Positions 1-11,330 of a DNA stretch of 64,000 nucleotides are shown one piece after another. Location of the stretch: contig OX243825.1 of the NCBI GenBank assembly GCA_945859605.1, positions 22,673,554 through 22,737,553 of the forward strand, given 5' to 3'. The notes beneath the pieces were generated by a model that worked only from the letters and a program-made list of their open reading frames with translations, made no database searches and was not told where the DNA came from. Both the position numbers and the translations under genes were made by a program. Source of the DNA: Lumbricus rubellus (lineage: Eukaryota > Annelida > Clitellata > Crassiclitellata > Lumbricidae). Each line of letters begins with the position of its first letter. Positions within the stretch are counted from its first letter, which is position 1.

Positions 1-144
1 CATCTGCATTGCATTGATTTATGTTTGCAAATAAAATAAAATCAATTAATAAAATCAGCACAATCATGATTAGCACTTCATATTTGTACACCCACTGAAA
101 CAATATTTAAATAACATGTTCACAAGATAAATACCAAGCTTTGC

Positions 145-150
145 TTTATT
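145..150 (-). other. possible polyadenylation signal, phafin gene
   Basis: TTTATT on the plus strand gives AATAAA on the minus strand, about 0.9 kb beyond the last coding exon. The position is plausible for a 3' UTR end, but the hexamer is common in AT-rich DNA. Confidence 0.25.
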
Positions 151-555
151 TTTACATCACGCATACATATACATGTCATTTGGTATGAAATTGTACAATA
201 TAATACTAACTTAAATTAGCATAAAAACAGAAGAGTTTCAAGTAGCCTACAATGCATAATACGTCAGTTATATACCAAATAATCTTGAATCAAATTCGAG
301 AAAATCACAAAGGAAATAAAATTAAACTGACAAGATTTTAATTAATTACACAAACTCTGCTCAAAAGTTGCTTCAATCAAGAACGTTGAGAATTGCAGGA
401 AATCTCAAGAAAATTTAATGGAAAAATTGAATCATTCTGTTGGTAGAGAATTTCTGGTCCAGAGCCACTAAATCCTTTGGTTGGCTTCATAAAACGTTGT
501 TGGCTAAAAAGATCAAAAGTAATTAATTATACGACAAATTCAATGTATTGTAATG

Positions 556-917
556 CAGGGTTTTTCAATGTGCAGTTGCACACAAAATGTGCAGTTGTAA
601 ATGAATTTGTGCAGTTGTAAAAAGCAAACTTGTGCAGTGAAAATTATGATTAAAGGTCACTGTCAGCCGATTTTTTGTCATTTATCATGGGGGACCAGAA
701 TGGAACGAGGGGTTTGTGCAGCGAAAAAATAGGCTACAGAGTCTTTTTTGAGGGCAGTTGTCGGGTAAGTTCAGAAAAGAGACTAAAAAAGAACGTCAGA
801 TTTCACAGCAGGCCTGTGACTTGGACCATTATTGTCGAAATTTCTGGCAAATGACCAAAAGACGCACTACATCAAACTTCCTCATTGCACAGTTCTAAAA
901 ACTCCTTTAAAAGCCGT
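556..917. mobile_element. degenerate GCAGTT-family MITE
   Basis: It begins CAGGGTTTTTCAATGTGCAG and contains repeated TGTGCAGTTGTAA motifs. The left end and internal motifs match the cleaner hAT-like elements at 41255-41467 and 62855-63045. The right boundary (about AAAAGCCGTC) is approximate and no clear target duplication remains. Confidence 0.5.
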
Positions 918-1068
918 CGTAATGATGCTGTATGTCCCATTGTGAATTTTTTGCAAGTGGAGTAATAACGATCATACTTACTTAACTTACAAATAACTTT
1001 ACAAGAGAACATCTTGTTGTGCGTGTGTGTGCATGGATGTGTGAATGTGTGTGTGTGTGTGTGATTAC

Positions 1069-1187
1069 CTCTTCTGGTTTGTCATCGGATGCTTCGCTGT
1101 CTGAATCGGACGAATCTTCTCCAGATGTTTCCGTGTTTCCATAGTTACCAGTCTGAGCTTCCTTGTTCTCATGGTAACTTTCCTTCA
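1069..1187 (-). CDS. PLEKHF2: phafin exon 8 (acidic tail)
   Basis: Residues 228-267. ESYHENKEAQTGNYG is followed by EDSSDSDSEASDDKPEE, comparable to the acidic end of human PLEKHF2. It ends at a GTAATC donor-like site inside a CA/TG microsatellite. If that site is not used, the frame runs on to a stop at 982-984 through a His/Thr-rich simple-repeat peptide. Confidence 0.85.
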
Positions 1188-4100
1188 CTACAAAAAATTC
1201 ATTCAGTTCAAAATAAGCTGCAATCAGAAGAAATAAATGGATGGTTGATTAAATAAAAACGAATGACACTTTTAATGGAATTTTGCTTGCTTGGATAAAA
1301 TAATTCAATTAAACTGGGGAGAGGCTTAGGACAATGGTAAACATTCTGGCATGAAGGGCACATGAATGCAGGATCAATTCCTGCTACCCTCCCAAAGATT
1401 CACTCAACCTTCCACTCGGCAGATGGCATGGGTAAACTGAACAGCAGAATATGATGGCACCTTGCAGGGCTGCCGACAGTAAATTCGATTCCTGTAACAA
1501 CTCGTGGTCATCCGTTCATACTATGAATTGCTATCATACTTTTCACATGATTCAATTACTCTGCAATTCATCTTTTGCTGTCTCGCAACTAATCAATGCC
1601 AGTCAAATGGTACCCCCCTCTTTACAAGTGCAACAAAATCTTGTATTTACATTATTCTATCTACTTTTGTGCATGCATGTGTAGCATATGGTATCTTTTA
1701 TAGACCTCTGCTCATTAGTGGTTATTGTAATTAAGACAATTTTTAAAGCATCGTCAGTAGCAAGCAACTAATAGAATGCTTCACACGCATATTGTCAACT
1801 GTCATAGCAAACACAAAGAGATTGAAAGTAGGAGCAATTATAACTGGTTTTTTATAAAGTAGATTGAGTTTTGAGTCCCCGAATAAGTGCTTGTGGACAT
1901 GAGAAGAGCATATAAGCAAGATTTGGTGCAAGGATGAGAGCAGCCTCTGAGTAGTTTCATGAAGGGGCGCTATATAAATTCTAATAATGAATGAATGAAG
2001 GATGAGAGCAGCCTCTGAGTAGTTTCATGAAGGGGCCCTTTATAAATTCTAATAATGAATGAATGAATGAAGGATGAGACCAGCTTACCGTGAGCGATCC
2101 CAGAGGCAGGGGTCGTATTTGACGTCAGTTTATCGTAGCACGTCAAGCAGATACGAAGTGGCTTCGAAGACTGTTGAGGTAGAAGCCAACGCTTGCCTGT
2201 GCACGTGTTGCAGCAGACAATACCACACTTACGACAATGATGCTGTAAACAACAACATCAACATCATCAATGTCATCTTAATATTTAATAATAGGGAGCT
2301 TTTGGTTCCTCGAGCTCGCACTTCTACCAGACAGCGCCGGGCCTTTTCTACTGTGGGTCCTGCTATCTTTAATGGCCTCCCACTAACCTTGCGACTTATG
2401 CCTAGGCTAAATTCACCTGCTTTTTATAAGTCGCTCAAATCCTTTTTTTAGCTGTGGCTGGACTGGGAGCGCCTCTGAGTAGATTTCTATATGAATTCTC
2501 GAAATGAATGAATGAATTTTACAACCGTGATATTATGAACATCATCATCATCCTAATGATTTCAACAAAAGTGAAGCTAATGATAATAATAACATCAATA
2601 AAACCAACTGGTTCTTGAAATCTTAGCAAAACACAATAAATCATTCCTCTAACATTAGAGCTTGAAGCAAAAAAAATAATTCCACATGACAATGAAGTTG
2701 TATTGCTACGCATAAATGCTTAAATAGTCATTGACATAGATCCTACTAGGGTAATTACAACAAACCGATGACTTCCTAACCTTTGACACAGGGCTCCCTA
2801 ATTAAATTTGATCTTTAGCTAAAAATAAATCAAATTCCCACTAAAGCCTTGACTGCAAGATGAACCAATTGAAGAACCCTTTTAAAAACGAATTATGTTT
2901 TATTTCTTAGCCAGCCATCATAATAGTGTTCTGTCCATATTTCCAACATACCCAGAAGTAATCACGAGGTTTAACTCAGGAGCTACACTGTGTACTGATA
3001 TCTATTATTATGGCCATTAGAAAACTCAACTTTTGCTCGCACTTGAGTTAGGAACACTTCCAAGTAGTTACTTTGATGGGGTGCTATATAAATTTTCAAA
3101 TGAATGAATGAATGAATGAGCTGACCCTGCGGTTGATCATGTTGAATTCGGATTTGAAGCAATGCATGCACACAGGTGCCTCCGAGTCGGGGATCCAAAC
3201 AGGTGAAGGATCAACCATCATTGTCTTGCGGCCATCTAGTGACACAATTAGCAGCAATAACCAGAGATAATGTGCCACCAAATTAAGTAAATTCACAAGA
3301 CTTCATAGCATAGCATACAGCCGTACATATCAACAGCCGCAGAGCTGAGTTAAAGTGCTATCGAACTACAAACATATCAAAATATCCTAGATGTCATGGA
3401 GCAGTTGTCAAATGATTTGATGGTGCAGAAAAACCTTTAATGGATACTTCATATTTTGGCAAATCTTAATTCAGCAGAAAAAAACTGGATTCAGATAGAC
3501 TACACGTTGATGTATCCATATCTAGCGCCTATCAAACATGTCCTTTTAACTATTGCGCTGTCTGTGTGACTTGACGGTGATTGACATTTGAAAGATATGG
3601 AACAAACAGGCATTTGAGAACAAGTGCATCCGAAAACTGCTGAGAATCTCATGGACCAAAATGATAACAAATGAACAGGCGTACAAATCAGCAGAGGCCA
3701 AAAACGTACTATTATCTCACAGCAAAGTTAGAAAACATTTTGCATCCCCCTGATCAGAGAACAGATCAACCAGCAACAGTCCAAAATGCTCAGTATTAAC
3801 ACTTGAAGTAAGAAGTGCAATCCTGATAATAAGCATATTTTTCAACTCCACACTAACGTTTAGTCGTAAGGTCGTGAATGCATCGGTTGATGTGAGCCAT
3901 CCATTCGGTTTTCTCCGTCGAAGTCGCTGCATACACAGAGAATGACTTGCTGGGGCTGATGATCTGCCAACCATTTTGCAGTTCTAAAATCACATGCAAG
4001 AAAATCATTTTCACGGCTCTCGCCAAATTGTGCAAAATATAAGTCAAGCTATGATACATTCCCTGCAAATTAAAAATTTATAAATATACTAGCTAGCTAA

Positions 4101-7100
4101 CTACCATTACCTGTAAATATAGCAAAACACCGTTAACACAAATCCAGTGGGAAACATGCATTTTGAGCTGCCTATTATGCACAATGAGTAGACCTAACAA
4201 ATAGGCAAAGCACTAATTAATGTACATTTATAGTCCATCTGTGTACAGCCAGCAAATCATTTGAAGAAAATCAATATTAGCCCAAAAGTACATAATTGGC
4301 TTATAAGAGATAAGTAGAGTTCATTTGTATAATACACACTGTTTGCAAATATCGAAGGAAAAAGAAACAATTTTTTAGAAAAGGCAAAGTACCAAAGGCT
4401 TCCATGGGTCACTTTATTTGATAGTTATTGATTCTTATGACTCAATTACAATATTTTCCCAGGCAGCCCTTCATGTGTAATAATTAACATTACAATTGTT
4501 AAGTAGTACAATTTATCACTGGCTATAAATCAAAGCCTAATTGAGCAATGTAATTTAATATTCTATGACATTGCCACAGCCTTTCCTGCTTATTAAAATG
4601 GCCTGCTTGCAAGAGAAGAGGTATACGTAAAAAAAATGTCATTAAAAATGCATTTAGTTCCAACGTGAAGACACTTACCATTCATCTCATCATCGGCAAG
4701 AGACTGAAGCTTGATGTTCTCCAACTGCATGATGTGCTGTCTGTTGTACTGAAAAGCGACAAAATCTCAACAGATTGTAACAGATCTATGACAAATTGAA
4801 ATGCTTATTTCGAACAAAACCCTGCAGACCTAATCCCACACTTGGGGTAAAAGCTGTGGCATGACAAGTGTTGTCTTCTATATAAATTCTCAATTCACAA
4901 AAATAATCAGGAAAAATTAATTAGCATATTGCTAATCGTCTATTTTAAAAATTTATATAGCACCAAGTTCCAATGAACGAGCATAAGTCGTTGATGCCAG
5001 GCAATTTCATTGTTCAGGACTTGCCACAAGGCTAAAACTCAATTAACTAAAAGATTTAAAAAAATTATAATTGAATCAAAAGAGAATATTTGATGTTATT
5101 TATAGATGTCAAAATAAAGTAATTTGTAATAGAAAATAATTATGTGTTCTACTCTGTCCAAATTGACAGTTCTTTCATATATTTTTGTTAATTTTTTCAG
5201 AGATGAGGGCCATATTTTTAGGTCTGGGGGGCCACTTTTGGCCTGTAGGCCATGGGTTGGGAACCACTGCTCTAATCAGTACCAACATGAGCAAAGCTTG
5301 AACAGACAACCTGGTCTACAACTAAGGCTACTACAAAAGCCCTTTGTTAGCACTTGAATGACATCACTGAAAATTGACTGGAAAGAAAATACAAGTCGTC
5401 ATCAACATGTTAAAAGTTAACATGTCAAATGATTTTGTGAGATAAACCATTTACAACTTAGAAGCTGAAGTCATTATCAAAGTTCCGCAAGACTTTGAAG
5501 TCTTGCATCTCTTACAATGTCCAGATATATTCAACAAATTATATCGAAACAGAGAAAATTTGTCTTTAAAATAATGCCAGCAGCAAGGCTGTGTTTTTCA
5601 TATGAATAAAAAAAAACATAAAATAACCAAATAATTTTCAAATACATCAGATGGGAAAAGTAAATAAAATATCACCTATTTTATCTAAAGCACATAACTG
5701 ATAATTGAGGCAAATAGAGGCAAAGTCTGATAAATTATGTTTAATAACAGGCAACCTAATCGAACTGATTATACTTGCGAGTTTTACGATCCGACCATTA
5801 ACCCGGTACTGACCAAAGTGTAGTAAATGGTATGGGAATCCTATAACCTCCGTCACTTATGGGTTAATCACCGCAAACTCTACATGACGCACATGCATGC
5901 AGGATATTGTTCAGCTGATATTCCCAGACAACTTAGTCTTAGGCTGCATTGCAGACATGATTTGAATAGGATACTCTACAATAGGATACATGTATGTACA
6001 CTGCCACAGTCCACTTAAAATAGAAGGCTGCATCCTGGTTTTTTGCTACCCTCATTAATTTAAAAAATTAAGACTAATAACAATAAATACTTGTTTTGAC
6101 AACAGAGAAGAGCATATAATTACATAACAATCAGATGTTTATGGCTGATATATAAAGACTAATAATTTGTTTTCTCATTGGTGGGCGCAAAGATTTGGAT
6201 TGGGTTCCTGTGGAGTTGTGTCTGCTTCCTAGAACCATTTCTGACACATTCTATTACACTAATCTAAAAGAATTGTTCTATTTGGCAATGCTGGAATTGG
6301 GAGTACCTCTGAGCAGACCCTGTGAAAAAAAACGCAATATAAATCCCAACATAAATGAATGAATTACAATAAAAAAAACAGTAAGTAATTTTAGAAAACA
6401 ATCATGTAGTAAAAGGCAAATCAAATATATAATAAGAGGAAGTACAATTAGAGTAATTAATTATGTAGCAGAGGGTGAATTAATTATAAAAAAGAAGTAC
6501 AATTAGAGTAATTAATTATGTAGTAAAAGGTGAATTATAAAAAAGGAAGTAATTGTAGTAATTAATCATAGTAAAAGGCAAATTAATTATAAAAAAGGAA
6601 GTAATTATACAGCAACTAATTACCTTCTTCTTACTAATAACGATGTTCCCGTACACTAGAATATCGTTGAAGAGAAAGAACTGCCTTGGCTTCAACTTTT
6701 TACGACACATTTTCGTTAGTACGCCTTCGCCAATCAACACCCGATTTGGAATCGTTAGCGGCTGAAACGTTTAAACAATCAACGATTAAAGACATAGATC
6801 TTGGTTCAACTGGTAATATATCTTCTATCAGGTTAACCTTTGGGGGGCCCGGTAGAGTAATGGTTAACACGCTGGCCAAGAGTGCGAGAGGTAGCAGGTT
6901 CGAGCCCCCGTTGGGCGGATTTGATTTGTAGGCTGCTATTAGCGCCATTGTAATTGCAAAGCTGTCTGCTCAGTTAGTAGTTAAGTTTAATTAAGATTAC
7001 TGTATAACTTGTAAATGTAAAGCGCAGTGCGTCTTGCAGGCGTTTCAATAAAGAAAAGATATTATTATTATTATTATTAATCTAAACAGTCAATTGCTAA

Positions 7101-8733
7101 GTGATATTGAATGCAGTGTAAGACATTATGTGGCACATGACTTCACAGATATTGTTCACTTTATTTCCTAGATAGTCTTGTAAAAGCAGGGTTTAAAGTG
7201 GGTGGGAATGGCGTTCACACTGCTATAGAAATTCTTTGCTTGCGTTCCCATTGCTCACCATGCATGGAAGCCTGGAAACATGTGCGTTCTAATAAACTCT
7301 TCTTCAACTTTCTCACTGCTTATCCAAACAACTTAAACCACTGCGTATTTATAAGCCATTGAATACATGATCATGTATGAGCATTGTCATGTCTTGATCT
7401 TAAATGTATTGTAGAGTCTGGAATAAAATGTAAAAGTCAATTATCAGTCGGCGCAATGGACATACAATTCTCCAGAACTCGATTAAATGGTACGTCGATA
7501 ATTTTGTCACTGGGCGCGTGATGCCACAGGCTTGTACTCTTGACTTCAAGTCCTGGATCCACTCAAGTGTTGACCATTCCTTGAGCAATTAGCAACAATT
7601 TGAATGACAGACCAGCTTCTCTGGTTAGTTAGTTTCTCTTGTAGAGCTGTGTTGTACAAATTTGCAACATAAGACATTGTGACAGACAATATGACAATAA
7701 AACACAGAAAAAGAACAAGTTTGTGAAGTGAAAATTATGGTCATGATTTTATTCCAAAACAGAAACATCATGTAAGGTTTGATAATGAATTTTTGGGGGT
7801 TCAGGAGGAGAAACTTTAAGCAACATAGATACAGATCAGAAAACAAGTAAAAGCAAAATAAGAGCAAAACTGATACTAAAGATGAATAAGAATTTAGCAT
7901 TATTTAATACGCAAATGATAAGATGCCACAAACATCCATTTTACATTGATTACAACTTTGAGAAAACATCAGCCATAAAACTGACCAACCTGTCCTGAGC
8001 TGCCAAAGCACTGCTCCACAAAACCTATTCGTTTTGCATTGGCTTCTGAGTTAACTACAAACAGAAACCCAAATCTTAAATAAATCACACATCACCGAAA
8101 CTCTAATGCGGTAGGCCTAATAATGTACAACGGAACATCATGGTACCTAGAGGTCGCAACACCATGGGTAGAGGAGAATATCGGCTCAGTCGCCAATATG
8201 CAATGAGTAAACAATATGGCCTGCCACAGACTGGGGCAGAATAGAGTGCTATGAATTTGTGGTCTAATATTTCTGCAAAAGTGGGTAACTAAGATGGAAG
8301 GGTCCACGAAATAACGCATTCGACTAGAAAATATTGCATACATTTTTGAATAGAAACAACAAAGTAAAAACGTAAGGTTATAATTTCCGGGTAATGGGTA
8401 TGCTGAGTAGACAGTTTCTAACAACTGCACTAACCCAAAGCCGTGACCCTAATCGACTCTCACGACGCTTGACCCTGATCCTAAACTCATGCTGCACATA
8501 GGCGACCGTGCCGATGTACTCCTCTAACACACTATTCTATTCTATTTTTGCATTTATAAAGCGCCCCTCACAGTACAACCAAATCAGAGACGCTCCCATT
8601 GTGAAGAACTCATGGAAAAAGAAAAGTCTTAAGACACCTGGCAGAAAAGTATGTTCGTTTCTCACCTGAAAACTTCCTTATTTAGCAGTGGTTGGACTGG
8701 GAGCGCGTCTGAGTAGTTACACCTTGAAGGTGC

Positions 8734-8775
<42 letters not shown>

Positions 8776-9100
8776 TAATAAATTAATGATAATAATTGCA
8801 AGATCACAAACAAAACCATAACTTCTGCCATTATGCAGAGTTAATATTATTGTAACTCAAAATGAATTCCAAGTAACGTGAACTCTTTCTAAGTCTTTTG
8901 ACGCTTCATTTGTCAGCATCAAGTTACAATTAGGTTTCCCATTAAAAACTAAACATTTACAATTGTTTTATATTTCAACCAGTGGTACAACTAAATGCTT
9001 CTGAACGGTCACGGGACCATCCAGGTAATGGTGCGTTGAAAATGCAAGGACTGAGCAAGATGAAACAACTCGTTCCCTTACCAAGACGGTCTCCCATCAT
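1069..9100 (-). CDS. PLEKHF2: phafin: PH and FYVE domain protein, PLEKHF2-like (8 exons)
   Basis: Phafins bind PtdIns3P on endosomes through tandem PH and FYVE domains and act in endosome fusion, autophagy and receptor traffic. Coding exons in transcript order are 9100-9082, 8054-7990, 6761-6624, 4748-4679, 3983-3858, 3235-3126, 2242-2089 and 1187-1069. All have AG/GT borders and phases agree throughout, giving 267 codons before the last donor (human PLEKHF2, as I recall, is about 250 aa). The N-terminus MMGDRLVNSEANAKR and the block LIGEGVLTKMCRKK precede the PH domain (about 35-135). The FYVE domain (about 150-213) shows WIPD at 153-156, RRHHCRKCG at 175-183, RIC at 206-208 and all eight zinc Cys as four CxxC pairs (162/165, 179/182, 187/190, 208/211). 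An acidic Ser/Asp tail (about 250-267) matches phafin-2. The exact C-terminus is unresolved. Introns carry LINE tails, a SINE and short tandem repeats. Confidence 0.95.
1321..1450 (+). mobile_element. tRNA-like SINE fragment
   Basis: An A-box-like GGACAATGGTAAACATTCTGG is not perfectly conserved, and a B-box-like GGATCAATTCC follows at tRNA spacing. It ends CACTCGGCAGATGG, which is nearly repeated in the element at about 54500-54618. Confidence 0.4.
1935..2072 (+). repeat. two tandem copies of a LINE 3' tail
   Basis: Two units of about 65 bp share GCAGCCTCTGAGTAG, a GCGCTATATAAATT-type segment and a GAATGAAT tail. The repeat start GATGAGAGCAGC resembles the phafin exon 7 donor flank (GATGAGACCAGC at 2073), which suggests insertion-site duplications. 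Confidence 0.6.
2089..2242 (-). CDS. PLEKHF2: phafin exon 7 (FYVE C-terminal half)
   Basis: Residues 177-227. HHCRKCG is followed by VCCNTC, LLPQQSSKPLRICLTCYDKL and a linker, giving the remaining zinc ligands and the R-x-C motif of FYVE domains. The acceptor is GTTTACAG and the donor GTAAGC. LINE fragments lie on both sides. Confidence 0.94.
2290..2518 (+). mobile_element. LINE 3' end (reverse transcriptase C-terminus remnant)
   Basis: Encodes LLVPRARTSTRQRRAFSTVG, then AIFNGLPLTLR and SLKSFF, the typical C-terminus of a non-LTR reverse transcriptase. Next come GGGAGCGCCTCTGAGTAG and a (GAAT)n tail. It lies about 50 bp before the phafin exon 7 acceptor. Confidence 0.75.
3040..3119 (+). mobile_element. 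LINE/SINE 3' tail
   Basis: Contains GGGGTGCTATATAAATTTTC followed by (AATG)n. It ends about 6 bp from the phafin exon 6 donor. Confidence 0.55.
3126..3235 (-). CDS. PLEKHF2: phafin exon 6 (FYVE N-terminal half)
   Basis: Residues 140-176. Contains VWIPDSEAPVCMHC, with the FYVE WxxD motif and first zinc CxxC, and ends at NRR just before the basic HHCRKC motif. The donor is GTCAGC. A LINE 3' tail ends about 6 bp past the donor. Confidence 0.95.
3858..3983 (-). CDS. PLEKHF2: phafin exon 5 (end of PH domain)
   Basis: Residues 98-139. Contains NGWQIISPSKSFSVYAATS and TEKTEWMAHINRCIHDL, the C-terminal PH helix, in the family's usual spacing. The donor is GTTAGT. Phase 1 in, phase 1 out. Confidence 0.95.
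4679..4748 (-). CDS. PLEKHF2: phafin exon 4
   Basis: Encodes YNRQHIMQLENIKLQ to DDEMN (residues 75-97), the mid PH domain. The acceptor is GCTTTTCAG and the donor GTAAGT. Phase 0 in, phase 1 out. Confidence 0.93.
5195..5275 (+). mobile_element. hAT MITE terminal fragment
   Basis: Contains GAGGGCCATATTTTTAGG and the terminal motif GGGTTGGGAACCACTG, typical of hAT MITE ends. The opposite end was not found. Confidence 0.4.
6190..6363 (+). mobile_element. LINE 3' end fragment
   Basis: Encodes a decayed WVPVELCLLPRTISDTFYYT stretch plus NLKELF, aligning with the NGLPVALRLIPRG...NLKTVLF block of better-preserved copies here. It ends with the CCTCTGAGCAG motif and an AATGAATGAATT tail. Confidence 0.55.
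6408..6612 (+). repeat. tandem repeat, about 52-55 bp, about 4 copies
   Basis: AT-rich units each contain GGAAGTA, AATTA blocks and a GTAAAAGG(C/T)(A/G)AAT-type segment. The array runs to within about 12 bp of the phafin exon 3 donor. Confidence 0.7.
6624..6761 (-). CDS. PLEKHF2: phafin exon 3 (start of PH domain)
   Basis: 46 codons, residues 29-74, from PLTIPNRVLIGEGV to NIVISKKK. Includes the PH-domain strand RQFFLFNDILVYG. The acceptor is ACGTTTCAG and the donor GTAATT. A 52-55-bp tandem repeat abuts the donor and a SINE lies about 80 bp before the acceptor. Confidence 0.95.
6848..7080 (+). mobile_element. tRNA-derived SINE with (ATT)n tail
   Basis: A tRNA-like head (GTAGAGTAATGGTTAACACG and B box GGTTCGAGCCC) is followed by a body ending GCAGGCGTTTCAATAAAG and (ATT)n. 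The related element at 60868-61080 has the same organisation. Confidence 0.7.
7990..8054 (-). CDS. PLEKHF2: phafin exon 2
   Basis: The acceptor is ...TTTGTAG and the donor is GTTGGT. Encodes NSEANAKRIGFVEQCFGSSG then Q (residues 8-28), the conserved phafin N-terminal segment before the PH domain. Phase 1 in, phase 0 out. Confidence 0.93.
8539..8772. mobile_element. opposed LINE 3' tails and (TA)n
   Basis: 8539-8610 carries a minus-strand tail (ATTTATAAAGCGCCCCTCAC). 8675-8730 carries a plus-strand tail (GGTTGGACTGGGAGCGCGTC, TGAGTAG), running into (TA)n at about 8737-8772. All lie in phafin intron 1. Confidence 0.6.
9082..9100 (-). CDS. PLEKHF2: phafin exon 1 (start codon)
   Basis: Encodes MMGDRL plus the first base of V7, followed by a GTAAGG donor. 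The start was chosen because MGDRLVNSEAN matches the conserved phafin N-terminus. Either of the two adjacent ATGs could initiate. Confidence 0.9.
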
Positions 9101-10555
9101 AACGAATTTTTCGAAATTGAGCAGAAGGTAAAATCTCCACGTTTCATGAAATAAATAGAACTTTTTACAACTTTAAAATTCCATCAGCGCTGCGATTGCG
9201 AACAACTTCCGTTTACAATGACTTACAAGGTGAAAATTAATCATACGACACATATAGATTTAATAAGTAAGAAAGTCACTAGTCTCCGAAACAGATTTAT
9301 TTTAGGCCTACAGGGTTAATTGACTCTTCCCTTAATTTCCTTAACTAAGGTCAGAGTCAGCTGTGGTCGAATTAAGTAGGCCTACCACTTATTCCATCAA
9401 TGCTATTGTATATAGTATTGATCTAATCTTCTCAAAGTTTGTGTAAGTATGCCTCCGTCTCAGCGTTACAGTTTGTGAAAATTTGGCTTGCGCTAGAGAA
9501 TTTGAAGTGACTCTGAGAGGTAACACCTTTTCTCCTCATGCTTAAAAGTGTTGAGAGAATCCACTCCCCATGATTTATGGCCTAGTGGTAAGACATTCCT
9601 GACAGTTCAACGTTTGTGCGTGCGTTTGCAGGCGGTTCAATAAAGTAGGCCCTAAATGTTTACTTACTTATTTACAACGGTCCGTGCATGAGACATATTC
9701 TGATAAATATAATAGGCCTATTATTATTATTCATCTTGTTCTAGGCCGTTAACATTAATACCAATTCCAAATTTAAAATAGATTATTGCTTCGTAGTTCC
9801 AGTTCTAAGTAGAAATAGCCTAGCTAGGCCTATAGGCCTACTGCGTGAGATCTAGCCTAAGTGAACGTAGAAGCGTGTTAACATTAAATTTTAACCATCT
9901 CCCGGTTTTCCTCCCCCGTCCCTCTACGAAACATATCAACAAAATCAACAACACTGTCAGATTAAAATCAAAAAAGAAGTGCCTGCCTGGACGTACGCTC
10001 GATCGCTCCATATATAGGCCTATGCCTATAGGCCTACCTTTACCTGCTGTGCGGGCCAAAAGTTAATAAGTGGCGGGACGGTGCACAGATTTTAAAATAA
10101 GTGCCTGGAGGCTGGACCCCGTCTATTTCCAGGCACACTTTAAGACCTGATTAAAATGTCTCTAATCGAAGTGAACTGGTTTTGGAACTCGGTTGTATTA
10201 GGCTACTGTATTTGGTCCAGTAGCAGCTAGATCAAGTTTCACTTTAAAGTTTAAAGAAACTTTCGATAACAAAGATCAGTCACTATAGCGTCGCTCCCCT
10301 CCTTTCTCTTGACTTAATTGGGACTGGCATCAGTGTCAAAGTCCGATTAGAGGCGAAGTTAGTTTGTGGTCTTGTTTCGTTCTCAGTAGCCTATTTGAAT
10401 AGCTGTGGGTCTAGATTATTATGCTGTAGCCTACAGTACTGTCTAGGGCCTCTAGGCTATAGGTTGAATGTTCAGGCCCTACGCGAACTGGTATTTTCGA
10501 TTCCATGAACAGAGGACATAGGCCTACAAACAGCAAACGAACGAACGGACAGTTG

Positions 10556-10556
10556 C

Positions 10557-10609
<53 letters not shown>

Positions 10610-10862
10610 TGCAGGACAACGAAGAGTGTCAATCGAAAGAAGCTGAATACATGTATATAATGTCTGGCCTGTCGACAAGGAGTGAGGCCTAAGAAGCATA
10701 CAGAGAGACAGAGATGTAGAGTGACTAAGGGACAGAGTGGTATACCAACAATATACCGGTAGCTTAAGTTGCAGCAGAAATAGCCAAATAGATGCGATGA
10801 CAGAGAGATTCACGTATACTGGTAAACATAGACAAAGCAGAAGATGCAATGAGAGAGGGATC

Positions 10863-10918
<56 letters not shown>

Positions 10919-11330
10919 GACAGACATAAAGAGAGACCGACAGAGATAGAGAGAGAAAGAGACAGACAGACAGACAGAACAGAAGACTGAGACAGAGTCA
11001 GAGAGACATAGAGACCGAAAGACACGGAAACAGACAGACACACAGACAGACACACAGATCTCGAGAGGCAAAGATATATAGAGACAGAGAGAAATTTTAA
11101 TTTACAGACTGATAAACATGGTCAAACAGATGCAGTGACAAAGAAGGAGACACACACGCATACACATACACACATTATGAGAGAGACAGACAGACATACA
11201 GAGACAGACAGACAGACAGAAAGAAAGGCAGACACAGACAGACACTGACAGAGATAGGCTACAGACAGATAAACATATGGCCACACAGATGCAATGACAG
11301 AAAGGTAAACGAAAAGAATCAACCAGACAA
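10556..11330. repeat. CAGA-rich microsatellite region
   Basis: Runs of (CAGA)n occur at 10556-10610 and 10868-10925, with degenerate CAGA/GAGA sequence between and after. Apparent Cys/Leu/Ser/Val-rich reading frames on the minus strand are repeat artefacts. Confidence 0.85.

Larger units (their letters stand above)
1..1068. other. 3' flank of the phafin gene
   Basis: AT-rich sequence downstream of the last recognised phafin exon. A MITE-like remnant occupies about 556-917. A minus-strand AATAAA lies at 145-150 and could end the transcript. No other gene was seen. Confidence 0.6.

Noticed and set aside
10472..11071. Long Cys/Leu/Ser/Val frame, minus strand
   Set aside because: Translation of (CAGA)n and its variants. 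No start context, splice sites or conserved motif.
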